From contig JAACJO010000007.1 in NCBI GenBank assembly GCA_013368445.1, positions 992,001 through 1,056,000 of the forward strand: a DNA stretch of 64,000 nt, in the 5' to 3' direction. The stretch comes from Leucocoprinus leucothites. Its lineage: Eukaryota; Basidiomycota; Agaricomycetes; Agaricales; Agaricaceae. Below the pieces are notes generated by a model, which was given only the letters and a program-made list of their open reading frames with translations, did no database searches and had not been told where the DNA came from. How positions within the stretch are numbered: position 1 is the first letter of the stretch; each line of letters opens with the position of its first letter. Positions 31,393-42,800 of this stretch are shown piece after piece. Position numbers and translations under genes: made by a program.

Positions 31393-34300
31393 ATGCCACC
31401 CCCAACTTCGATGGCGTTCTTGTCCGCCTTCGAATACATGTATCTTATTGGAGAAAACGTTCTGGGAGCTTGGTCAGAGGCTAGGATATCCAAGGTCGGT
31501 TTCATCGAGAGGCGAGTCGATTCCTACTTTTTTTTTGGCACACTTGAACTCGTTTCTCCAGGACCTTGCACGAGGCACTATTCTTCCCTGCTCTTGCTGC
31601 CATGATTTCTGTTCTTGTCATTCTCCTCCGTATTGCTGCTTCCTGGACTTTCGGGTTCTTGAGATCCAACGCCGAAGACTTAGGAGACGACGACTCCGAC
31701 GGACATAGGCAAAACCAGCCATCCAGTTTCCGTGAGAAGTTTTTGCTTCACATCGAAAGTCATGGTGGACCAGTAGCATTTTGGTGTCAATCCGTACGCC
31801 TTGTGTGCGGCCTCGCGCTTCTTACTATAGCTGTCATGAACATTCATCATAATAATGCTGAACACGTCATACCAAAGAGACTGCTAGTCGAGCAGACAAA
31901 TTCACCTGATACCGACAGAATTCAAGACCCTGTGCACCTTACGGGTCAGTCGATTCAATTATCTTTGGGTGCTACCTATGTAAGCCACGCCTATTATTTT
32001 GTTCTTTTCTTCGGATACTCACGATGTTAAAGCTGTACACGGTTCTGTTATCATTCGTAACTGTTCTTACCAACAAACGTTGGGCAGTAACAACAAGCCG
32101 GCATATTACTCTGATCTACCTGCTTGCATTCTCAGTTTACGCCTACAGAGATCTGTACCCTTTGGCCACTTTCACACTTATTCCGAAGGACGTCTCTGAA
32201 GGCCGATTACTCTGGGTCAAAATCATCCTACTGTTCATCTCCGGCCTGGCTATTCCGCTCTCCGTACCCCGAGATTATAGGCCTTTCGATCCGAAGGTTA
32301 AGCTATGTGTCTATCCAATAACTAGAGTACTAAAATCGTTGTTTTTCTAGAACCCGATGGAGCCAAATCCAGAACAGACAGCATCTATGCTTTCTATGCT
32401 GACGTATTCTTTTCTGGATCCCATCGTATACTTGGCGTACCGTGTGCCTCATCTTGCACACAGTCAATTCCCCGCCCTTGCCGACTACGATTATGCCCAC
32501 AACCTAAAGTTTACAAGTTTCAAGGTGATTTGTAAACTTCCTGTCACTTCGCTTCATCTTATTGATATGGTCATAGCATCTCGACGTGTTCTCTGGCGCT
32601 AGTAATCACCACATTTACTGGGGTCTCATGAGAGTCTTTCGTTTTGAGTATATTGCCATGACAATCCTCGTTACTCTTATGGTTGTCTTCACATTCGCGT
32701 CACCGATTGGTATCAATCGTTTGCTCAGGTAGGTTTATTTCTCGCACTCGACTATCCACCTTACACATGTGCACAGTTATCTAGAGGGCGATGTTTCAGG
32801 CACCAACGTCAAACCATGGGTTTGGATCGTTTGGCTTTTCCTCGGTCCACTGTCAGCTTCATTGTGCTGTCAAGGGTACATCTTCTTCGCGGTATGTTTT
32901 AATTTTACAGCTGCTATACGCACATCTGATAGTCGCACAGACCCGCACTTTGGTTCGGTGTGAAGCCATTATTACACAGCTCATTTTTGAGCACTCTCTG
33001 CGTATCCGCGTCAAAGCAGAGACCGAGAAAGGAGCAGACGAGAAAACCGCCTTGATTCTAGATGGTGCCTCTACCCCTGTGCCTCAAAATCTCGACGAGA
33101 GTGCAGAGTCTGTGACTACTGCGTCAGACGATGATACAGATCACTCTAGAGGTGGCACTGCGATCAGTACCCAGTCAACCTCAGAGTCGACCATTCGTGC
33201 CAGCTCTCCCAGTATTAAATCTTCTTCCTCGGAAGCTTCCAAAAAGCGCACGGACAAGGAGGCAGAATTCCAAACGGAGGGATCGTCGAGCTCTAGCAAC
33301 CTCGTGGGCCGTATCAATAACCTCGTTACCACTGACTTGGGAAACATCACCGAGGCCCGTGACTTCCTATTCATTATCGTATACATTCCGCTACAAATAA
33401 TGTTCTGCATGGTCTTCCTCTATGTATTTCTTGGCTGGAGGTGGGTCGCACCAGAACCAATACGTTCATTTGATCTAAGATTTTTGCAGTGCATTTGTTG
33501 GCCTCGCTGTGATGATCCTCCTCTATCCTTTGCCAGGGATCATCGCGAACAAGATCCAGCAAGTCCAGAAGGTTAGATTACAACGAACTGACGCTCGTGT
33601 CCAGACCGTCACCGAAGGTTAGGACCCTGCAATATGATTATTCTCCTTTTACTGACTTTTATAGCCATGAATGTATTGAGAATGGTTAAGTTATTCGGCT
33701 GGGAGAGGAAGATGAACGATAGGATTGCTGAAAAGCGAGAGGAAGAGCTCACGTGGTTGTGGAGGCGCCAGTTATTGGAATTGATCAATGGGAACATCAA
33801 GTAGGGCAACTCTCGGACCAATTTAGTGGATGCTGAACACTCGATTTCTTCCCAAGTTTCGCGATTCCTGTCTTCGTAATGATGGCCACATTCTTCACAT
33901 AGTATGTTGAAACTGTTTGAATGTGTTGATGTGATGCTCATTGTTTTATAGCGTATGCCTGCTACTTTTCTTGCTCTGGAAATACCTTGACAGAGACTTC
34001 AAAGACACTCATTATGAAGAAACAATTAAAACCTTCGATCGTTTTCAGTTCGATGACAGTCTTCGATCTCATGCGAGATCAGCTGTTCATGGCCTTTTAC
34101 ATGATCAATGACGTCATAGCTGGGAAAGTATCGCTTGATCGGGTTAACGAATTCCTGAAAGAGGCAGGTAAATATCTTTGTCAGCAATACCTTCACTAAA
34201 CATAGCTGCTCGCAGACGGAAATGTTGGATGCGTATACGGGCGAGGATCAGACGGCCTTCTTACCGAAGCTTGAGGCAGACGATCCACGTATCGGGTTCA

Positions 34301-37300
34301 ACGACGTGACTTTCGCCTGGTCAATCGATGCAGACGGGACTCTGACACCCTCAAAACGCAAGCATCTGCTCAGGATTGATGGCGAGTTGTTGTTCAAACG
34401 AAATGCCTTGAACCTGATTGTTGGACCTACTGGGTCTGGAAAGACCTCGATTCTCATGGCTTTACTCGGTGAAATGCATTATCTTCCCATTGGACCTGGC
34501 TCGTGGTTCAATCTCCCGCGTAAGGATGGTATCGCCTATGCTGCTCAGGAATCATGGGTTCAGAATGAGACGATCAAGGTTGGCCGGTTTGCCGGCTCTT
34601 CTTCCTCTTTGTTTACGCTGACCTGATTGTAGGAGAACATTTTGTTCGGGTCTCCTTATGATGAGGAGCGCTACCGCAAGGTCCTTCACCAGTGTAGTCT
34701 TGAACGTGACCTAGAGCTCTTTGAGGCTGGGGATCTCACAGAGGTTGGTGAAAAAGGATTGACTCTCAGTGGCGGTCAGAAGGCTCGTGTCACTCTGGCT
34801 CGGGCTATATATTCTCCCGCAGAAATCATCCTTCTTGATGATGTTCTTGCTGCTCTCGAGTGCGTGTTCCTATATTTCGATTCTGAATTTTCTCAAGGAG
34901 CTACAATTCTATTTCAGCGTGCATACCGCCAAATGGATCGTGGACAAATGTCTCGGTGGTGACTTGGTTCGGAATAGAACCGTTCTTCTTGTGGTACGAG
35001 TCATCATTTTAGCACGCACATGGCTCGAAACTCAAAACTAGGATAGACACATAATATTTCTTTGGTTCGTTCCCTTGCCCAGTTTGCGGTCTCAATCGGA
35101 ACGGATGGGTGCATCGCTGTTCATGGGTCTGTTAATGAGGTAATTGGAGCTGATGAAGCGATATCAAAAGTCCTTGAAGAGGACAAAGAAGGAGTTGAAA
35201 TGGCAGCTGAGGAAGTAGATAAACCGACTGCCCCTCAAGCAGACGGCAAACTAATTGTTGCGGAAGAAATTGAAGAAGGGCATGTCAGCTGGAATGCTGG
35301 TATGTAATTGTTGACCCTGAAAGCAGCGCTTGGAAAGTGCTCATGTGTTTGCAGTCAAACTTTTTCTACTTGGCCTAGGTGGTAGCCACCCTGGATTATT
35401 CTTCGCCTCCTTCTTGGGTGGTCTACTTGCTTGTGACCTCGTCACAACATTCCAGACCTGGTATCTTGGCTATTGGGCTTCCCAGTATGAGACACACGAT
35501 CCCTCCGATGTTCCTGTCCCATAGTGAGTAAAATTCGGCCCTTAACCAGCTGACGCGAAGCTGATAACTCAATCCAGCTACTTGGGAATATATGGTACGT
35601 CCTCTCATTATTCTAACCTGAGCTACCATTGTTTATGTGTTGCGCAGCTGCCCTTCTGTTCATCGCTGTGGCGTTCTACATGTTTGGCTTCACGGTTTAC
35701 ATCCTCGGCGTTATTAGAGCCTCACGGCTACTCCACCAAAAACTCGTGCAGTCGGTTCTTGGGACGACACTCAGGTTTGATCTTTTCCAATCTGAATTCT
35801 ATTGCGCCTCTCGCTTAAGCATGTTGCAGGTGGCTTGATACTACCCCCGCATCTCGAATCATCACCAGATGTACCCAGGATATCAGAGCCAGTATGTCAT
35901 CTAGTTCTCAGAACTCTCAATTACTGTCTTAATCAACCGCGGAAAGTCGATGGTCCATTGAAAGATCATATGAAGTGGTTGACAGAGATATCTGTATCAA
36001 TGTCGGTCAAACTTGGTGCTGTTGTGCTTATGACGCCTATCTTTTTGATTCCTGGAATGATTGTTGGTGCTATTGGTGGTTGGATCGGCCAAATCTACAT
36101 GGCCGCACAAATGTCCGTCAAGAGAGAAATGTCGAATGCCAAAGCACCTGTAGTCGGCCAGTACGTCCTTCAAAACTGTCTTCCTGAAGTAGCATGTATT
36201 GATGGATTCTGTAGCTTCGGAGCAGCAATCGCGGGACTCAGTAAGGTTCACTGGTTACCGGTGTATCTGCGCTAATAGTACTCCGTAGCTTCTATCAGGG
36301 CTTACTCAGCGGAACAAGCGTTCATTAAGGAATCTATGGAGCGCATTAACCGATACACAAGAGCAGCTCGAGTCTTCTACAACCTCAATCGATGGGTCTG
36401 TGTTCGAATTGACACCATCAGTGGAATGTTCGCAGCCGGATTGGCAGCATACCTGGTTTACTTCAAATCCAACTCTCCCTCCAATGTCGGTTTCTCGTTA
36501 AACATGGCTAGTAAGTCCGTGCGCTGTTTCGCATTACCTGTATGCCTAATTGCCGATCCCTCCGTAGCTTGGTTCAGCAGTATGATTCTTTGGTGGATCC
36601 GACACTTCAATGAATTTGAGGTTCAGGGTAAGCGCATTTGAGAGTTGATATCTAACTTTCTGATCTCACTTCCACAGGAAACAGGTAACAATGTCTTGAA
36701 ATTGCCCCGAGCACTGACTTACTGGCTCATCAGCCTGGAACGAATCCAAGGATACATTAACATTGAACAAGAGAAGAGATCAACCCCGGAAGGTGAACCA
36801 CCGGCATACTGGCCAGCTAGTGGATCTCTTGTTGTCAAGAATCTGTCTGCGAGGTACTCTCAAACTGGACCCAAAGTTCTGCACGATATTTCTTTTGAAA
36901 TCAAACCTGGTGAAAGAGTTGGCATTGGTACGTCTTGAATATCTTACTATTTTCCTCCGGCTCAGCAATGTTTCAGTTGGACGAACTGGTTCTGGAAAGG
37001 TGAGAGGTGACGGACCTCGCCTGTACGAAATTAACATCCTCTCCAGAGCTCTTTGACGTTGGCTCTCCTAAGATGCATCTTCACCGAAGGCAGCGTCTTC
37101 TATGATGGGCTTAAAACGTCTGACCTCAATCTCGATGCTCTGCGTTCCAAAGTGACCATCATCCCCCAGATTGTGAGTCTAGCTTCGCCAGTCTTGTACG
37201 ATGGACACAGCCACTTAGATCCGCCGATCTCCTTCAGCCTGAACTTCTAAGCGGATCACTAAGACACAACCTTGATCCCTTTGACCAATATGACGACGCA

Positions 37301-37989
37301 ACTCTTAACGATGCGCTCCGAGCCGCCGGCCTCTTTGCTCTCCAGGCTGACATGGATGAGGGTAATATTACGCTCGATACCGGCATCGCTAGTGGTGGAG
37401 GTAACTTGTCAGTCGGCCAACGCCAAATCCTTGCTTTGGCCCGAGCTATTGTGCGAGGAAGCAAGTTGTTGATCTTAGATGAAGGTACCTCATGCTCCTC
37501 GGTCTCAATCTCTGGAATTAACTCTCTTTTTGACCCATTTACTTAGCTACATCCGCAATTGGTAAGTTTGACCATTCACAATGACAGTCGATGATCTCCC
37601 TTGACATCGAAATCAAGATCATAAAACCGATACGGCCATTCAGATGTCGCTTCGACACGAGCTGGGCCGCGATACCACTGTTATTACCATTGCACACCGT
37701 TTGCATACTATCATGGATGCAGATAAAATCGTGAGTCCTACGCCACGGCAAGATTCTTTTACTTGCTAACGAGCTATTTTAGATGGTTCTTGACGCGGGT
37801 AGAATTGTGAGTAACAGAAGATACTAAGTATGTAGGAAAGCTAATTTATTCGTCTAGGCCGAATTCGACAGTCCGGCTAACCTGCTGAAAATCGAAAATG
37901 GATTTTTGCGTTCTCTGGTTGAAGAGTCGGGCGACAAGCAGTATTTATATGAGATGGTAGAAGGAAAGCACAGCACTGAGCACCACTAA
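31393..37989 (+). CDS. ABCC (MRP/Yor1-type) full transporter, copy 1
   Basis: An ATP-driven exporter of the multidrug-resistance-protein type with an N-terminal membrane region, TMD1, NBD1, TMD2 and NBD2. Exon 1 runs 31393-31511. NBD1 has Walker [10 protein letters not shown] (34422-34448), signature LSGGQKARV (34764 on) and Walker B IILLDD, with Asp where the catalytic Glu is usual, as in many ABCC NBD1s. NBD2 has VGRTGSGK (36976-36999, on a 23-base exon), [27 protein letters not shown] and TIAHRLHTI, so it should hydrolyse ATP. Unusual splicing is required. Two introns need GC donors (31512 and 34164), and a single-base exon (C at 33952) lies between introns 33902-33951 and 34953-equivalent 33953-34004. 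The frame is otherwise open to TAA at 37987. The substrate is unknown. A paralog follows 1.85 kb downstream in the same orientation. Confidence 0.87.
33952..33952 (+). other. Predicted one-nucleotide exon in ABC copy 1
   Basis: The upstream exon ends TTCACATA at 33901 and the next exon starts ACACTCATTATG at 34005. Direct joining loses the frame. Intron 33902-33951 (GTATGT...TATAG), a single C, then intron 33953-34004 (GTATGC...CAAAG) gives TA-C-ACA, coding Tyr-Thr in FFTYTLIM. No other AG in the stretch restores phase. Confidence 0.65.
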
Positions 37990-39840
37990 TAGAGTACTGG
38001 TGTGATACAAAACAGTCCTGGTACTGAAACTTCGCCATTACGCTCGCCACAATAGATAGCACTGGAGTCTTGCTCCAGTACATATGCTCACACGTACCTG
38101 ATTCTCAATTCTGCGAAATGACCGGCCTAGTCACCTGCGCTCGAGTCTGGCCATCAGATTCCTCCCTAATCTTAGGGCTCGTCCCCTAGTTCATTCTAAC
38201 CTGAGTTCTGGCGCATCCTTTCTGAAGGGCAAAATCAATGAAACTTGTCAGAGTCTTCGGCCTGCAAGGTGAGTGTATGGCAGCGGAAAGTTTGAGTGTC
38301 ACTAATAGGGTCATCTAATAGAATTTGAATTTGTTTATCTTTCAGTTCCAAGGCATTTCTCGTCCACAGGCTTTGCCAAGAGCCCCGAGTCCAGCCTAAG
38401 CTCTCGAGTATTAAAGTTCATAGTTTCATAGTACCATATTAGACGTGGCAGAAATCATCAGTCAAACATGCCGGAGACAAATAAGAGGCTCAACGAATTG
38501 AGAGACTGACAGACTTGTAGATGCAAATGCAGTCCGAGGGCATGAATTTTAGTTCCCGAGTGCTTAGCACCACTAATAGCTAGTATTCTCGTGCTGTAGC
38601 CGGTTTTATGGTGGCAAGCGTGATGCATAATACCGTCTAATTGATGCCATGTAAAACAGAAGGACTGTGGGACTTAACAACGTGTTTTTAGCATGGAAGC
38701 ATGAAGAGTCTACTCACGCTTGATGCTTAACCTCACACTCAGCCAGATAGGCCGGCAGGTGATCCCATCTATAAGCTCAAGCCCTCGATTGCAGGATCTA
38801 GTGGAAGGCAAACCGCTATGTCTCTGATCCTACGCCAGAGTAGTGATTGGAGTGGGATTGTTGTAAAAAAAAAAAAAAACTATGCATGTCGGCATGAACC
38901 CCTTCCAGCTTACACTCCGAGTCCTACGGCCATTCCACGCTCGGTCCATTCTCAGCCCGCGCTAGAACCCTTCAAGCTCGCGCCTGGCCCACGCTCGGCA
39001 CAGAACCACCCCACGCTCAAGTCTTTCTTGATTCGTGCTTGATCCACACTCGTGCCCACGCATGGAATAGTATTTACAGTTACATCACGCTCGGCTTCAC
39101 GCTAAATTCTACGTGCCCTTGTAGGACTTGGATGGACGCTAGCTTTAATGTTAATTTATCTCAAAAAGGGCCGGGAGTGATTCATTTACTTTAATTTAGG
39201 TCGGGTTTCAACCGAAAAGAGCTAATTAAACTGGTAAGATTTTATTAGAAAAGGCCAGGGACTTGGAATAGGTGGTCCTTGGTGCCAGGCATACTAGCTC
39301 AAATTTTACGTTCAACGATCAGCGCTCGCGCCTTCAGCGACATTATACTTATCTAAGCTATCTCAACAGCACCCTCTTGCATATACTCTTCGCTTCCATC
39401 AGTTCCTGGCGAGATGTCCTGATGCGAGTCTTATGATCCCTTTACTGCCGCAAAGACACTCTTGGAAGAGCCAGGAAATCGCAACTGCCTCACCCTCAAT
39501 ACTATGATAAGGATCTGCGCCCTTAACTAGGAATCTACGGTTGCGATATCAAGGAGATGAGTCAATGAATAAGTGGAGGATCTTATAGGGCTATTTACGT
39601 ATCCGGACCTGTGGGAGCCCAAATATCGACCTGCTTGTATCAAGTGGTGACAAGCCACGCGGTACGAGACTACTATGAGTCAAAGGAACCACATGGAATG
39701 CCGGGATCTAACCACCGCTTCAACTTTCCACCTCCTTTTGGAGGGTGACGGCCCTCGAAAGAGGCATTTACAGGGTTACGATCTGGACGTGGGATTGTAG
39801 GCAGGCGCCCATTGTATTGCATATACTACCCTCTGACTCC
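37990..39840. other. Spacer between the tandem ABC transporter genes
   Basis: About 1.85 kb with no supported gene. It contains an A-run at 38,866-38,879 and, from 38,930 to about 39,100, several loosely spaced copies of a CCACGCTCG-like motif. The last few hundred bases should hold the promoter of the second transporter. No transposon ends were recognised. Confidence 0.5.
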
Positions 39841-42800
39841 ATGGTCAAGGTGTCCCTAGTCATTCCTCCACCAGCTTCTGTCACGTCTTCGTTCACAACA
39901 GAGGCCATGTATCTGGTCGGAGAACGTGTTTTAGGAGCTTGGTCGAAGGCCAAAACTTCAAGTTCTGGCTTTGCTGAGAGGTCAATCGACGTCGTCTTAT
40001 CAAATGCATATACTGAGCTACTCTCTCTAGACTCTCGCACGAGGAGCTATTCATACCAGTTGTTGCTGCAACGGTCTCTTGTGGCATTATCTTTCTTCAT
40101 CTTCATCTTGTAGCTTCCTGGATCTCTGGGCTATCCAGTTCGAACGTCGTAGCTACTGAAGACAACGGCAACGAAGATGGAGACAGGCAGCTTTCCGGTC
40201 TTCGCGCGAAACTCTTGTTACACGTTAACACCCATGGAGGGCCCACTATATTCAGCTATCGGGTTTTACGCCTGACCTTCGGCTTTGCGCTCCTAGCTAT
40301 TACCTCCCTAAATGCTCATCACGAGCAACGCACCGTTCCCCAGAGCTTCTTGCTTGAGCAGGAGCATTCAACGATATCCGAATGGTTCCACAATAGTGGT
40401 CACTTATGGCTATCTTTTCTCAGCCTATTGTTGAATGCCACTTTTGTAAGATGCAACCATCGCCTTGACTCGTCAGGGTGCTCACAAATTTTAAGCTATA
40501 CGCGGTATTCCTTTGTCTTACGACGCTTCTCGCGGGTAAGCGTTGGTCATCGATAGCAAGTCGGCACGCCACTTTCATATACCTCGTGACGTTCCTCGTC
40601 TATATCTACAGGAACTTGTATCCTCTGGCAACATTCACTCGTCTCCCAAAAGACAGCTCAGAGGGTCTACTGATATGGCTCAAGATTGTTCTCCTTTTCT
40701 TCCTTGGTGTGATAATCCCACTTGTCATACCTCGGGAGTATGTCCCTTTCGACCCCAAGGTATTCGACGTGTTTGGCTAATAGTAAAATAATTAATTGAC
40801 GACCTTTCGTCAGCACCCGATGGAACCAAATCCGGAACAGACAGCATCTACTATTTCCATGCTGACCTATTCTTTTCTAAATCCAATCGTCTTCCTAGCA
40901 TATCACCTTCCCCACCTCTCGCATAACCAGCTCCCGCCTCTGGCTGATTATGACTATACTCATAATCTTAAGTCTGCCAGTTTCAAGGTCAGAAAGATAA
41001 TGTTGTGGCGCGATATCTTACTGACACTGAACCAGCACCTTGATTTGTTTTCCGGAGCCCGCAATCGCCATATATTTTGGGGCCTCATGAAGGTCTTCCG
41101 CTTCGAATACATCGCGATGGGTACTCTCATTTCCCTGATGGTGTTCTCCTCGTTTGTGTCACCTGTCGGTATCAATCGATTGCTCAGGTACTTTCCTACC
41201 TTATTACTCGTGAAAGGCCCTGCTTATACTCATCTACCAGTTACCTTGAGGGGGAGGTCTTGACTACTGATCTCAGGCCATGGGTTTGGATCCTGCTACT
41301 ATTCATTGGCCCACTGTCTGCCTCATTATGCTTTCAAGGGTATATTTTCTTTGCGGTATGTGTCTACGTTTGGATTGTGTGTTAATGCTCAACGATTACT
41401 CAGACCCGCACATTGGTTCGGTGTGAAGCCATTATTACTCAGCTTGTGTTCGAGCATTCCCTGAGAGTCCGCGTCAAAGCTGAAACCGAAAAAGGAGCGG
41501 AAGCTAAGGCCACGATTTCAGAGGGCCCCTCTACTCCAGTGGCTGAGAGCTTTGACGAAGGTGCAGAACCCGGAGAAACGGCGCCTGACGACGCTACTGA
41601 GCACTCCAGGGACACCACTGCATTCAGCACTCAGTCAACCTCAGAGGCGACCATCCGTGCCAGCTCAGCGAGCATCAAATCTACATCGTCCAAAAGCTCT
41701 CAGCAAAGCAAGGATAAAAGGACGGAGGAATCTCGTGCAGGAAATTCCAGCGCCAGCAACCTTGTGGGTCGCATTAACAACCTTGTCACAACTGATCTGG
41801 GCAATATCATTGATGCTCGCGATCTGATGTTCGTACTCGTCTACATTCCACTGCAAATCACGCTTTGTATAGTTTTCCTCTACATACTTCTTGGCTGGAG
41901 GTACGCTACGTTCGGCGAGAATTTCAGATTTTACTGACGTGACGCCAGCGCATTCGTTGGCCTGGCTGTTATGATATTTCTTTATCCGCTTCCAGGTATC
42001 GTCACAAACAAAATACAGCATGTACAGAAGATGAGGTTGAAGCGAACGGATGCTCGTGTGCAGACGGTCTCTGAAGGTTTGTACCTTTCTTATTTGTCAG
42101 AGGGTTATTTCTGAAATATCATTGTCAGCAATGAATGTTCTCAGAATGATTAAATTATTCGGATGGGAGGATAAGATGCAGGACAGAATTGCTGAGAAAC
42201 GAGAAGAAGAGCTATTCTGGTTGTGGCGGCGTCAAATATTGGAATTGATCAATGGCAATATCAAGTAAGTGTCAGTTTCGAGTCGTGTGGACATGTCTGA
42301 TTTTCTCAGTTTCGCAATTCCTGTCATTGTCATGGTGGCCACCTTCTTCACCTAGTGAGTCAAACTTCTGATGTCCTTGCTTTTAAATCTTATCAATGTA
42401 TAGTGTATGTTTTAAGTTGATTTATTTGGCATGAACACTTAGCTTCAGCATTATGGCACATAGACACTCATCATGAAGGAGCAACTCAGAGCTTCGATCG
42501 TCTTCAGTTCTATGACAGTCTTTGATCTCATGCGAGACCAGTTGTTCATGGCCTTTTGGATGGTTAACAATGTTATAGCTGGTAAAGTATCGCTTGATCG
42601 GATTAACGAATTCCTGAAAGAGGTAAGTTAACGCCTTTCAAAGCAATACCTCGACTGAACCGGCTCCTCGCAGACGGAGATGTTGGATGCGTATACAGAC
42701 AAGGATCAGACGGCCTTCTTACCGAAGCTTGAGGCAGATGATCCACGCATCGGGTTCAATGACGCGACTTTCGCCTGGTCAATCGATGCAGACGGGACTC

